Shown: in pieces, positions 1 through 6,026 of the stretch | Numbering within the stretch: position 1 is the stretch's first letter | Layout of the letters: each line of letters begins with the position of its first letter | Assembly (NCBI GenBank): GCA_017543005.1 | Contig: JAFWEA010000050.1 | Coordinates: 1-8,332, forward strand | Length of the DNA: 8,332 nucleotides | Source of the DNA: Solobacterium sp. | Lineage (GTDB): Bacteria; Bacillota_I; Bacilli_A; Erysipelotrichales; Erysipelotrichaceae | Reading direction: 5' to 3' | Made by a program: the position numbers and the translations under genes | Notes under the pieces: generated by a model | The model's input: the letters and a program-made list of their open reading frames with translations, nothing else | What the model was told of the DNA's origin: nothing | Databases searched by the model: none

Positions 1-300
1 CAGGGCCTGGCCATGGCGGATATGCTGATGGAACATGCCGATGAATTCATCGTGACCGAGTTTTCCATGTATCGGGCCGATACGGCGGAACATCTGGCCG
101 AACATGGCGGGCTGGTCATCAGTGACTGGCACGAAGCCATCCGGACAGCCGTCCGCAGGGCCGGTCAGAACGGTAGTGTGCTGATCTGCGGCTCCCTGTA
201 TTTCATCAGCGATGTCCGCGGCTGGCTGGAACAGAATCCCGGGCTTTTTACGGAAAAACAGGAAAATACAGGATGCGAAGAATCCCGAGCAGCATTATAA
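1..300 (+). CDS. folC: Folylpolyglutamate synthase / dihydrofolate synthase, C-terminal part (5' end outside window)
   Basis: The frame is open from the first base and ends at TAA (298-300), giving the last 99 residues of a longer protein. FolC joins glutamate residues to folates in the cytoplasm, and many bacterial versions also make dihydrofolate from dihydropteroate. This piece corresponds to the C-terminal Rossmann-like domain of the Mur-ligase fold. It has an early segment resembling the family's '(D/E)-x-(I/V)-(I/V)-T' strand (DEFIVTEF, residues 16-23) and, near the end, the recognisable VLICGSLYFISDVR block (residues 60-73), which matches the FolC terminal 'GSLY-hydrophobic-(G/S)-(E/D)-(V/I)-R' motif. 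The ATP-binding N-terminal domain is not in the window, so the assignment rests on this motif and overall pattern. A terminator sits directly on the stop codon, so folC is probably the last gene of its own transcript and is not functionally tied to the glycogen genes downstream. Confidence 0.82.
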   Translation, partial: QGLAMADMLMEHADEFIVTEFSMYRADTAEHLAEHGGLVISDWHEAIRTAVRRAGQNGSVLICGSLYFISDVRGWLEQNPGLFTEKQENTGCEESRAAL

Positions 301-301
301 T
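296..301 (+). promoter_or_regulatory. Candidate -10 box of the glgC promoter
   Basis: A perfect TATAAT lies at 296-301, overlapping the folC stop codon and the left arm of the terminator. Transcription would start near 308, in the loop of the hairpin, leaving a leader of about 33 bases before the glgC ATG. The matching -35 region is poor: ATGCGA at 273-278, with a 17-base spacer, fits TTGACA at only three positions, and there is no extended -10 TG. The hexamer could be chance, but it is the best-placed promoter element before glgC. Confidence 0.4.
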
Positions 302-322
302 GATCCTAAAGGATCATTTTTT
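299..322 (+). terminator. Rho-independent terminator at the folC stop codon
   Basis: An 8-bp perfect stem (AATGATCC at 299-306 with GGATCATT at 311-318) encloses a TAAA loop (307-310) and ends in a run of six T (317-322). The stem begins inside the folC stop codon. It would end transcripts coming from folC. A transcript that starts at the TATAAT hexamer at 296-301 would lack the left arm and so would not be stopped by it. The stem is AT-rich at its base, so its efficiency is uncertain. Confidence 0.75.
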
Positions 323-325
323 ACT

Positions 326-333
326 AGGGGGGT
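326..333 (+). promoter_or_regulatory. Ribosome binding site of glgC, G-rich variant
   Basis: AGGGGGGT ends 7 bases before the ATG at 341. It is an AGGAGG-like Shine-Dalgarno in which one A is replaced by G, so pairing with 16S rRNA would use a G-U wobble. It supports the start at 341 over an upstream in-frame ATG at 212, which lies inside folC. Confidence 0.65.
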
Positions 334-340
334 GCCCAAA

Positions 341-1480
341 ATGAGCAATAATATGGTCGCTATGATTCTCGCCGGCGGGCGAGGAACCAGGCTGCTGGAT
401 TTGACTGCGAAAGTCGCTAAACCGGCAGTCCGTTTTGGCGGAAAGTACAGGATTATCGACTTCCCGCTCAGCAATTGTGCCAATTCAGACATTTCAACAG
501 TCGGCGTGCTGACCCAGTATGAGTCGGTGCTGCTGAATTCTTATGTTTCCAGAGATCACTACTGGGGTCTGAATACCAATGACGGCGGTGTTTTCGTCCT
601 GCCGCCGCGGGAAAAAGCTTCCTCAGATTTTAATGTCTATAAGGGAACGGCAGATGCCATCACCCAGAACATTGATTTCCTCGATAATCTGAATCCGGAA
701 TATGTTCTGGTCCTGTCCGGAGACCATATCTACAAGATGGACTACGGCAAGATGCTGGATTATCACAAGGAACACAACGCCGATATCACCATCGCGGTTC
801 TGGAAGTCACACTGCAGGAAGCCAGCCGGTTCGGCATCATGAACACGGACGAAAACAACCGGGTTTATGAGTTTGAGGAAAAACCGGCCAAACCGAAGAG
901 CCGCCTGGCCAGCATGGGTATTTACATTTTCACATACAAGACACTGCGCAAGTACTTGATAGCTGATGCGAAACTCAAGGATTCCAGCCATGACTTCGGC
1001 AAGGATATCATCCCGGCTTATCTGCGGGACAAGAAGTGCCTGATGGCCTATCCGTTCAAGGGTTACTGGAAAGACGTCGGAACCGTTGATTCCCTGTGGG
1101 AAGCCAACATGGAACTGCTGCGGGAGGATTCCCCGTTGGATCTGAGTGATCCGAACTGGAAGATCTATACAGAAAACACGAACTCCCTGCCGCAGTATAT
1201 CGGCGAGGAAGCCACGGTGTGCAACTGCTTCATCCCGCAGGGCAGCGTGGTGCTCGGCAATCTCCGCAACAGCGTGATCGGAACCCGGGTCAGAATTGAA
1301 GAAAATGCGGTTCTGGATAACTGTGTGGTGATGGCCGGGGCAGTGATCGGGGCCGGGGCAAAGGTGACCCGCTGCCTGATTGCAGAGAATGTCCATGTCA
1401 AGCCGGGCGCCGTCCTCGGTGACAAGAACAGTGAGCATATCACTTTGATTACCGATAAGAATGCGGGAGGTGAAAAATAA
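341..1480 (+). CDS. glgC: Glucose-1-phosphate adenylyltransferase (ADP-glucose pyrophosphorylase), catalytic subunit GlgC
   Basis: This 379-residue cytoplasmic enzyme makes ADP-glucose and pyrophosphate from ATP and glucose 1-phosphate, the first committed step of bacterial glycogen synthesis. Its length matches Bacillus-type GlgC (about 380). The nucleotidyltransferase domain comes first: the nucleotide-binding loop AGGRGTRL (residues 11-18), KYRIIDFPLSN (35-45), GDHIYKMDY (127-135) with the catalytic-type Asp128, and EEKPAKP (179-185) with the glucose-1-phosphate-binding Lys181. GYWKDVGT (241-248) carries the second metal-binding Asp245. From about residue 285 the chain becomes a left-handed beta-helix of hexapeptide repeats. 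All catalytic landmarks are intact, so this is the active subunit. The start at 341 has a nearby Shine-Dalgarno and gives the normal N-terminus; the longer in-frame start at 212 would run through folC and its terminator. The stop TAA shares its last base with the glgD ATG, which suggests translational coupling with the partner subunit. Confidence 0.96.
   Translation: MSNNMVAMILAGGRGTRLLDLTAKVAKPAVRFGGKYRIIDFPLSNCANSDISTVGVLTQYESVLLNSYVSRDHYWGLNTNDGGVFVLPPREKASSDFNVYKGTADAITQNIDFLDNLNPEYVLVLSGDHIYKMDYGKMLDYHKEHNADITIAVLEVTLQEASRFGIMNTDENNRVYEFEEKPAKPKSRLASMGIYIFTYKTLRKYLIADAKLKDSSHDFGKDIIPAYLRDKKCLMAYPFKGYWKDVGTVDSLWEANMELLREDSPLDLSDPNWKIYTENTNSLPQYIGEEATVCNCFIPQGSVVLGNLRNSVIGTRVRIEENAVLDNCVVMAGAVIGAGAKVTRCLIAENVHVKPGAVLGDKNSEHITLITDKNAGGEK
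1465..1472 (+). promoter_or_regulatory. Ribosome binding site of glgD inside the end of glgC
   Basis: GGGAGGTG lies in the last glgC codons, 7 bases before the overlapping ATG at 1480. It is a strong Shine-Dalgarno and fixes the glgD start at the TAATG overlap. Confidence 0.8.
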
Positions 1481-2592
1481 TGAAAGCACTGGGAATTGTT
1501 AATTTTGAAGACAGCACTGCCTCGATTGACGGGCTGGGTGATTTCCGTCCGGTACCGGCAATTTCCTTCATGGGCAGATACCGGATCATCGATTTCATTC
1601 TGAGTAATTTCACCAATAGCGGGATTGATCATGTCCAGGTATACTGCAAGGAAAAGCCGCGGAATCTGATCGAACATCTGGGCTCAGGCTCCTATTACAA
1701 CATCAACTCCAAGCGCGGCAGCCTGCAGATCCTCTATGGTGAAAAGCCGTTCTCGTCACCGGTCTATAACAATGACGTAGCCAACTTCCTGCTGAACATG
1801 CAGTATATCGAAGCGGACCCGAATCCGTATGTGATCCTGGCCCCGAGTTATTTTGTGTATTCCCTGGACTTCAATGATGTCCTGGATGAGCATATCAGCA
1901 GCGGCGCTGACGTTACCGTCCTGTATACCGCTACCCGGGATGCCAAGTCCAAGTTCCTCGGCTGCGATGTCCTGACGGTGGACAAGGACAAGCGGATTAC
2001 CGCGTTCGGCAAGAACCACGGCAATTTCAAGACCCGCAACATCTCCATGGAAGCATATGTCATGACCAAGAAGATGTTCATCTCCCTGTGCAACAAGGCG
2101 GCGGATGCGTCTTCCCTGTACTGGTTCAAGGATATTCTGGCGGATCTCTGCGGGACAATGAACTTCCGCGGCTACAATGTGCATACACCGGTTATCTGCC
2201 TGAACTCACTGGAAGAATACTACCAGGCCAGCATGCGCCTGCGGGACTACGATGCGGCCGGCGACCTGTTCCGCCCGGAATGGCCGATTTATACCCAGAC
2301 CAACGACTCCTGCCCGACCCGGATTGCGGAAACCGCAGTCGTACGGGAGAGCGCAATCGCTGACGGCTGTGTCATCAAGGGCACGGTGGACGGCTGCATC
2401 CTCGGCCGTAATGTAACGGTCAAGGAGGGCGCGGTTGTCCGCGACAGCATCATTCTGGCCAATGTCGTCATCGGTGAGGATACCCATCTGGATCACGCCA
2501 TCGTTGATAAATATGCGACCGTGGAGCGGGTGCGCCGGCTGGAAGGCACGGATGCAGAGCCGATCTACGTCCGCAGAAGAGACAGAATCTGA
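1480..2592 (+). CDS. glgD: GlgD, non-catalytic-type partner subunit of ADP-glucose pyrophosphorylase
   Basis: A 370-residue paralogue of GlgC found in Bacillota, where GlgC and GlgD form a mixed complex and GlgD raises activity or modulates it while being inactive alone (family knowledge). The shared fold is visible in RYRIIDFILSN (residues 33-43, against KYRIIDFPLSN in GlgC) and in the hexapeptide-type beta-helix from about residue 280 to 345. The catalytic marks are gone. There is no AGGRGTRL loop at the N-terminus (GIVNFEDSTAS instead), GDHIYK is replaced by APSYFVYSLDF (121-131), the EEKP segment by AFGKNHGN (175-182), and GYWKDVGT by GYNVHTPV (231-238). Nucleotide transfer by this chain alone is therefore unlikely. 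It overlaps glgC by one base and glgA follows after 8 bases, consistent with matched synthesis of the subunits. At 370 residues it is longer than Bacillus subtilis GlgD (about 343). Confidence 0.94.
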   Translation: MKALGIVNFEDSTASIDGLGDFRPVPAISFMGRYRIIDFILSNFTNSGIDHVQVYCKEKPRNLIEHLGSGSYYNINSKRGSLQILYGEKPFSSPVYNNDVANFLLNMQYIEADPNPYVILAPSYFVYSLDFNDVLDEHISSGADVTVLYTATRDAKSKFLGCDVLTVDKDKRITAFGKNHGNFKTRNISMEAYVMTKKMFISLCNKAADASSLYWFKDILADLCGTMNFRGYNVHTPVICLNSLEEYYQASMRLRDYDAAGDLFRPEWPIYTQTNDSCPTRIAETAVVRESAIADGCVIKGTVDGCILGRNVTVKEGAVVRDSIILANVVIGEDTHLDHAIVDKYATVERVRRLEGTDAEPIYVRRRDRI

Positions 2593-2600
2593 GGCCTGCC

Positions 2601-4049
2601 ATGAGCAGAAAGATTCTGTTTGCGGCCGGAGAAGGCCTTCCGTATATCAAGACCGGCGGTCTGGCAGACGTCATCGGCAGCCTGCCGAAGGTCCTGGCCA
2701 GCCATGGCAATGATGTACGTATTGTCCTGCCGCTTTATCAGGGAATCATCGACCGTCACTACAGCGAACTGGAACGGCTCGGCCGGATCCGGGTACAGTC
2801 GGGCTGGCTGATCAATCAGCCGGCAACCATCTACCAGGCGGTGACGGAAGGCGTTACTTACTACTTCATCGAGCATCAGGGTTACTTTGAACGCAAAGCC
2901 CTGTACGGATATGTGGATGACGGCGAGCGGTTTGCCTTCTATCAGCGGGCGCTGCTCGATATGCTGGGCTTTCTGGACTGGTGGCCGGACATCATTCACA
3001 GCAATGACTGGCAGAGCGGCATGATCCCGCTGCTTTGTCATGTATGCTTCGGCGGCGATGAACGCTACCAGCGCATCAAGCATGTCTTTACGATTCACAA
3101 CCTGGCCTTCCAGGGCAATTTCGGCCTGGAGATGCTGCCGAGCTGCCTGGGTCTGGACTACTACTACTTTGACAACGGCTCAACCCGTTTTGACAACGGC
3201 ATCAGTTTCCTGAAGACGGCCCTGGTCTATGCCGACAAGATTTCGACGGTATCCCCGACCTATTCTTCGGAAATCCTGACCAGCCAGTACGGTGAGCGGA
3301 TGGACGAGATCCTGCGCTACAGACGGGATGACCTGTGGGGCATTGTCAACGGTATCGATACCAAGGAATGGGATCCGCAGACCGACCGGCGCCTGGCGAA
3401 GAACTACGGTCCGAAGTCCTGGAAGACCGGCAAGGCAGCCAACAAGGCGGCCCTGCAGAAGGAACTCGGTCTGGAGATCCTGCCGGATACCTGCCTGATC
3501 GGCATGGTGTCGAGACTGACGGAACAGAAGGGTGTCTATCTGATTTCGCAGAAGATCCGGGAGATCATGTCCGCCAATGTGCAGCTTGTGATCCTGGGTA
3601 CAGGTGAGGAAGCTGCTGAAAGTGCCTTCCGCTGGATGGAAAACGAATACAAGGGCAGAGCGGTTTACTACCAGGGTTACAACGAAGACCTGGCGCACCG
3701 CATCTATGCCGGTGCTGATCTGTTCCTGATGCCGTCGCTGTATGAACCGTGCGGGATCAGCCAGATGGTTTCGATGCGTTACGGCACCCTGCCGCTGGTC
3801 CGTGAAACAGGCGGCCTGCGGGATACGGTCAGCCCGTTCAACCAGTATACGGGGTCCGGCAACGGATTTAGTTTTTATGCCGCCAATGCGGACGATATGG
3901 TTTATACTATTAACTATGCGCTGAAGCAGTATTATGAGAATCCGGAAGGCTGGGATGCACTGGTTGCCAGTGCTTTCGCCACGGATGTTTCATGGGAAAA
4001 GAGCGCATTGCTTTATGAGCAGCTGTATGATCAGATGCTCGGACGCTGA
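2601..4049 (+). CDS. glgA: Glycogen synthase (ADP-glucose type, GT5 family)
   Basis: A 482-residue cytoplasmic glycosyltransferase that moves glucose from ADP-glucose to the non-reducing end of an alpha-1,4-glucan, using the product of the two preceding genes. Length is normal for bacterial GlgA (about 480). The N-terminal half shows the ADP-glucose-binding KTGGLADV (residues 17-24), HSNDWQSG (133-140) and TIHNLAFQG (164-172). VSPTYSSEI (217-225) and GIVNGIDTKEWDP (247-259) lead into the C-terminal GT-B domain, with SRLTEQKG (304-311), the EPCGISQM active-site block (382-389, Glu382 equivalent to the catalytic-region Glu of E. coli GlgA) and RETGGLRDTV (401-410). Everything needed for activity is present. 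The start follows the glgD stop by 8 bases. Its Shine-Dalgarno is only GAGG (2591-2594), which overlaps the glgD stop, so it is likely coupled to glgD translation. The last quarter uses noticeably more T-ending codons than the rest of the gene. Confidence 0.97.
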   Translation: MSRKILFAAGEGLPYIKTGGLADVIGSLPKVLASHGNDVRIVLPLYQGIIDRHYSELERLGRIRVQSGWLINQPATIYQAVTEGVTYYFIEHQGYFERKALYGYVDDGERFAFYQRALLDMLGFLDWWPDIIHSNDWQSGMIPLLCHVCFGGDERYQRIKHVFTIHNLAFQGNFGLEMLPSCLGLDYYYFDNGSTRFDNGISFLKTALVYADKISTVSPTYSSEILTSQYGERMDEILRYRRDDLWGIVNGIDTKEWDPQTDRRLAKNYGPKSWKTGKAANKAALQKELGLEILPDTCLIGMVSRLTEQKGVYLISQKIREIMSANVQLVILGTGEEAAESAFRWMENEYKGRAVYYQGYNEDLAHRIYAGADLFLMPSLYEPCGISQMVSMRYGTLPLVRETGGLRDTVSPFNQYTGSGNGFSFYAANADDMVYTINYALKQYYENPEGWDALVASAFATDVSWEKSALLYEQLYDQMLGR

Positions 4050-4059
4050 AAAAAGATAC

Positions 4060-4065
4060 AGGAGG
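4060..4065 (+). promoter_or_regulatory. Ribosome binding site of pgk
   Basis: A perfect AGGAGG lies 8 bases before the ATG at 4074, in the 24-base gap after glgA. The gap holds no hairpin or T-run, so read-through from glgA is expected. Confidence 0.85.
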
Positions 4066-4073
4066 CGATTATT

Positions 4074-5252
4074 ATGGCTAAACGTACAATCAGGGAACTT
4101 GATGTCCAGGGTAAGCGGGTCATTGTCCGTGTGGACTTCAACGTTCCTCACAAAGGCACAACAGTAACGGATGACAACCGTATCCGGGCTGCTCTGCCGA
4201 CCATCAACTATCTGACCGAACATGGCGCAAAGGTGATCCTGCTGAGCCACCTCGGAAAGATCAAGACAGACGAAGACAAACTGAAGAATGACATGGCAAT
4301 TGTTGTGAAACCGCTGAAGGCTCTGCAGAGTGCGCCGGTTCATTTCTCCGCCGTTACCCGCGGGGAAGAACTGGAAAAGGCCGTGGCTGAACTGAAGGAC
4401 GGCGAAATCCTGCTGGTTCAGAACACCCGTTATGAACCGGGTGAATCAAAGAACGATCCGGAACTGGCCAAGTACTGGGCCGGTCTGGGTGATCTGTTCG
4501 TTGAAGACGCATTCGGTTCTGTTCACCGGGCTCACGCCAGCACAGTCGGCATTCCGGAACTGCTGCCGAATGCCTGCGGTTTCCTGATTGAAAAGGAACT
4601 GAAGTACCTGGGTCAGGCACTGGACGATCCGAAGCGGCCGTTTGTGGCAGTTCTCGGAGGTGCCAAGGTTTCCGACAAGATCGGTGTCATTGAAAACCTG
4701 CTGAAGATCGCGGACAAGATCATTGTCGGCGGCGGCATGGCATATACATTCTATAAGGCACAGGGTTACGGCATCGGCACATCCCTGCTGGAAGAAGACA
4801 AGGTTGAAATTGCGAAGGAATTCCTGGCCAAGGCTGAAGGCAAGCTGATCCTGCCGGTGGATACCGTTGTTGCAAATGCATTTGACGACCCGACCGAAGT
4901 AAAGACAGTTGCCAGCAATGAGATTCCGGACGGCTTCATGGGTCTGGATATCGGTCCGAAGTCCGTTGAACTGTTTGAGAAGGAACTGGCCGGTGCGAAG
5001 ACTGTATTCTGGAACGGCCCGATGGGTGTCTTCGAGAAGGAACAGTTTGCGGTCGGCACCATCGGTGTCTGCAAGGCCATTGCCGGTCTGGAAGACTGCA
5101 CATCAATCATCGGCGGCGGTGACTCCGCTTCGGCTGCTAAGAACCTCGGCTATGCCGACAAGTTCACCCACATCTCCACAGGCGGAGGCGCATCTCTGGA
5201 ATATATGGAAGGAAAACAGCTGCCTGGCATTGCTGTTCTGAGTGAGAAGTAA
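4074..5252 (+). CDS. pgk: Phosphoglycerate kinase
   Basis: A 392-residue cytoplasmic glycolytic enzyme that transfers phosphate from 1,3-bisphosphoglycerate to ADP, giving 3-phosphoglycerate and ATP; length is typical of bacterial PGK (about 390-400). The signature VRVDFNVP is at residues 18-25. The substrate-side residues appear in SHLGK (58-62), NTRYEPGE (117-124) and EDAFGSVHRAHAST (144-157). The nucleotide-binding half has GGAKVSDKI (195-203), VGGGMAYTF (218-226), VFWNGPMGVFE (311-321) and GGGDSASAA (347-355), with STGGGASLEYMEG (368-380) near the end. The usual SHLGR arginine is lysine here (Lys62), a conservative change. The start is fixed by a perfect AGGAGG 8 bases upstream. tpiA begins one base after the stop. 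The codons are strongly biased (14 of 16 prolines are CCG), as expected for a highly expressed protein. gap, the usual upstream partner, is missing and glgA takes its place. Confidence 0.98.
   Translation: MAKRTIRELDVQGKRVIVRVDFNVPHKGTTVTDDNRIRAALPTINYLTEHGAKVILLSHLGKIKTDEDKLKNDMAIVVKPLKALQSAPVHFSAVTRGEELEKAVAELKDGEILLVQNTRYEPGESKNDPELAKYWAGLGDLFVEDAFGSVHRAHASTVGIPELLPNACGFLIEKELKYLGQALDDPKRPFVAVLGGAKVSDKIGVIENLLKIADKIIVGGGMAYTFYKAQGYGIGTSLLEEDKVEIAKEFLAKAEGKLILPVDTVVANAFDDPTEVKTVASNEIPDGFMGLDIGPKSVELFEKELAGAKTVFWNGPMGVFEKEQFAVGTIGVCKAIAGLEDCTSIIGGGDSASAAKNLGYADKFTHISTGGGASLEYMEGKQLPGIAVLSEK
5244..5249 (+). promoter_or_regulatory. Weak ribosome binding site / coupling signal for tpiA
   Basis: Only GAGAAG, inside the last two pgk codons, precedes the tpiA ATG at 5254, with 4 bases between. 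With one base separating the pgk stop and this ATG, reinitiation by ribosomes finishing pgk is the likely mode of translation. An in-frame GTG at 5242 would add four residues (GTG AGA AGT AAT) but has no better site and breaks the usual short TIM N-terminus. Confidence 0.5.
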
Positions 5253-5253
5253 T

Positions 5254-6006
5254 ATGAGCAGAAAACCAATCATTGTCGGCAACTGGAAGATGAATAAGCT
5301 GCAGAAGGATGCCGTCGAGTTCATGCAGGGTGTGGAAGCACACCTGACCGGTGAGGAAGCAGCCGATTTCGGCATTGCGGCTCCGTTCACCTGTCTGAAT
5401 GCCTGCGTGGCAAACGCGAAGCACCTGATCGTTGCGGCGGAAAACTGCAACGCCAAGGACAGCGGTGCCTATACCGGTGAAGTCAGTGTTCCGATGCTGG
5501 AAGAAATCGGTATTACCTACTGCATTATCGGTCATTCCGAAAGAAGAACTTACTATGCCGAAACAAATGAGGCATGCGCTGCCAAGGCCAAGCGGCTGTT
5601 TGCGGCAAATATCGTCCCGATTCTGTGCATCGGTGAAACCGAAGCACAGTATGATGCCGGCGAAACAGCAGCCGTCCTGAAGGAAGAACTGAAGGGTTCC
5701 CTGGAAGGCCTGAGCGCAGATGAAGTCGCCCGCATGGTCATTGCCTATGAACCGATCTGGGCGATCGGCACCGGCAAGTCCGCTGACCAGACCATTGCGC
5801 AGGACTGCTGTGCCCTGGTCAGAAAGACAGTCGAAGAACTGTATGACGCGGATACAGCTGCCAAGGTCCGTATCCAGTACGGCGGCAGCGTCAAACCGAC
5901 CAACATCAAAGAATACATGGCATGCGCCGATATTGACGGTGCACTGATCGGCGGAGCCTCCCTGAAGGTGGATTCCTTCCTGGAGATCATCGATGCCGTT
6001 CGCTGA
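5254..6006 (+). CDS. tpiA: Triosephosphate isomerase
   Basis: A 250-residue (beta/alpha)8-barrel enzyme that interconverts dihydroxyacetone phosphate and glyceraldehyde 3-phosphate in the cytoplasm; it normally works as a dimer. The length is standard. The catalytic residues are all visible: Asn10 and Lys12 in GNWKMN (residues 9-14), the electrophilic His94 in IIGHSERR (91-98), and the base Glu166 in AYEPIWAIGTG (164-174), which also includes the mobile loop 6. The phosphate-binding segments YGGSVK (209-214) and GALIGGASL (229-237) are intact. The ATG at 5254 was chosen because it places the PIIVGNWKMN strand at the usual distance from the N-terminus. It sits one base after pgk, and eno follows after 20 bases, so this is the middle of a glycolytic operon. 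Confidence 0.98.
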   Translation: MSRKPIIVGNWKMNKLQKDAVEFMQGVEAHLTGEEAADFGIAAPFTCLNACVANAKHLIVAAENCNAKDSGAYTGEVSVPMLEEIGITYCIIGHSERRTYYAETNEACAAKAKRLFAANIVPILCIGETEAQYDAGETAAVLKEELKGSLEGLSADEVARMVIAYEPIWAIGTGKSADQTIAQDCCALVRKTVEELYDADTAAKVRIQYGGSVKPTNIKEYMACADIDGALIGGASLKVDSFLEIIDAVR

Positions 6007-6011
6007 ATAAC

Positions 6012-6017
6012 AGGAGG
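6012..6017 (+). promoter_or_regulatory. Ribosome binding site of eno
   Basis: A perfect AGGAGG lies 9 bases before the ATG at 6027 in the 20-base tpiA-eno gap. It supports independent, strong translation of eno. Confidence 0.85.
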
Positions 6018-6026
6018 AGAAAGAAA

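Noticed and set aside
212..340. Longer N-terminus for GlgC starting at the in-frame ATG at 212
   Set aside because: It would add 43 residues unlike any GlgC, overlap folC by 89 bases and run through a terminator hairpin. The ATG at 341 has a Shine-Dalgarno and gives the standard N-terminus.
323..340. Possible small structured leader or riboswitch before glgC (G6 run followed by CCC)
   Set aside because: The leader from the probable start near 308 is only about 33 bases, too short for a known riboswitch; the G-run is better explained as the ribosome binding site.
623..1489. A 288-codon minus-strand frame opposite glgC
   Set aside because: Also codon-aligned with the plus-strand gene; it is a by-product of codon bias, with no recognisable protein.
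2565..3098. A 177-codon minus-strand frame opposite the start of glgA
   Set aside because: Codon-aligned shadow of glgA and no recognisable domain.
5242..5253. GTG start for tpiA four codons upstream of the ATG
   Set aside because: It overlaps pgk, has no better ribosome binding site, and adds residues absent from the usual TIM N-terminus.
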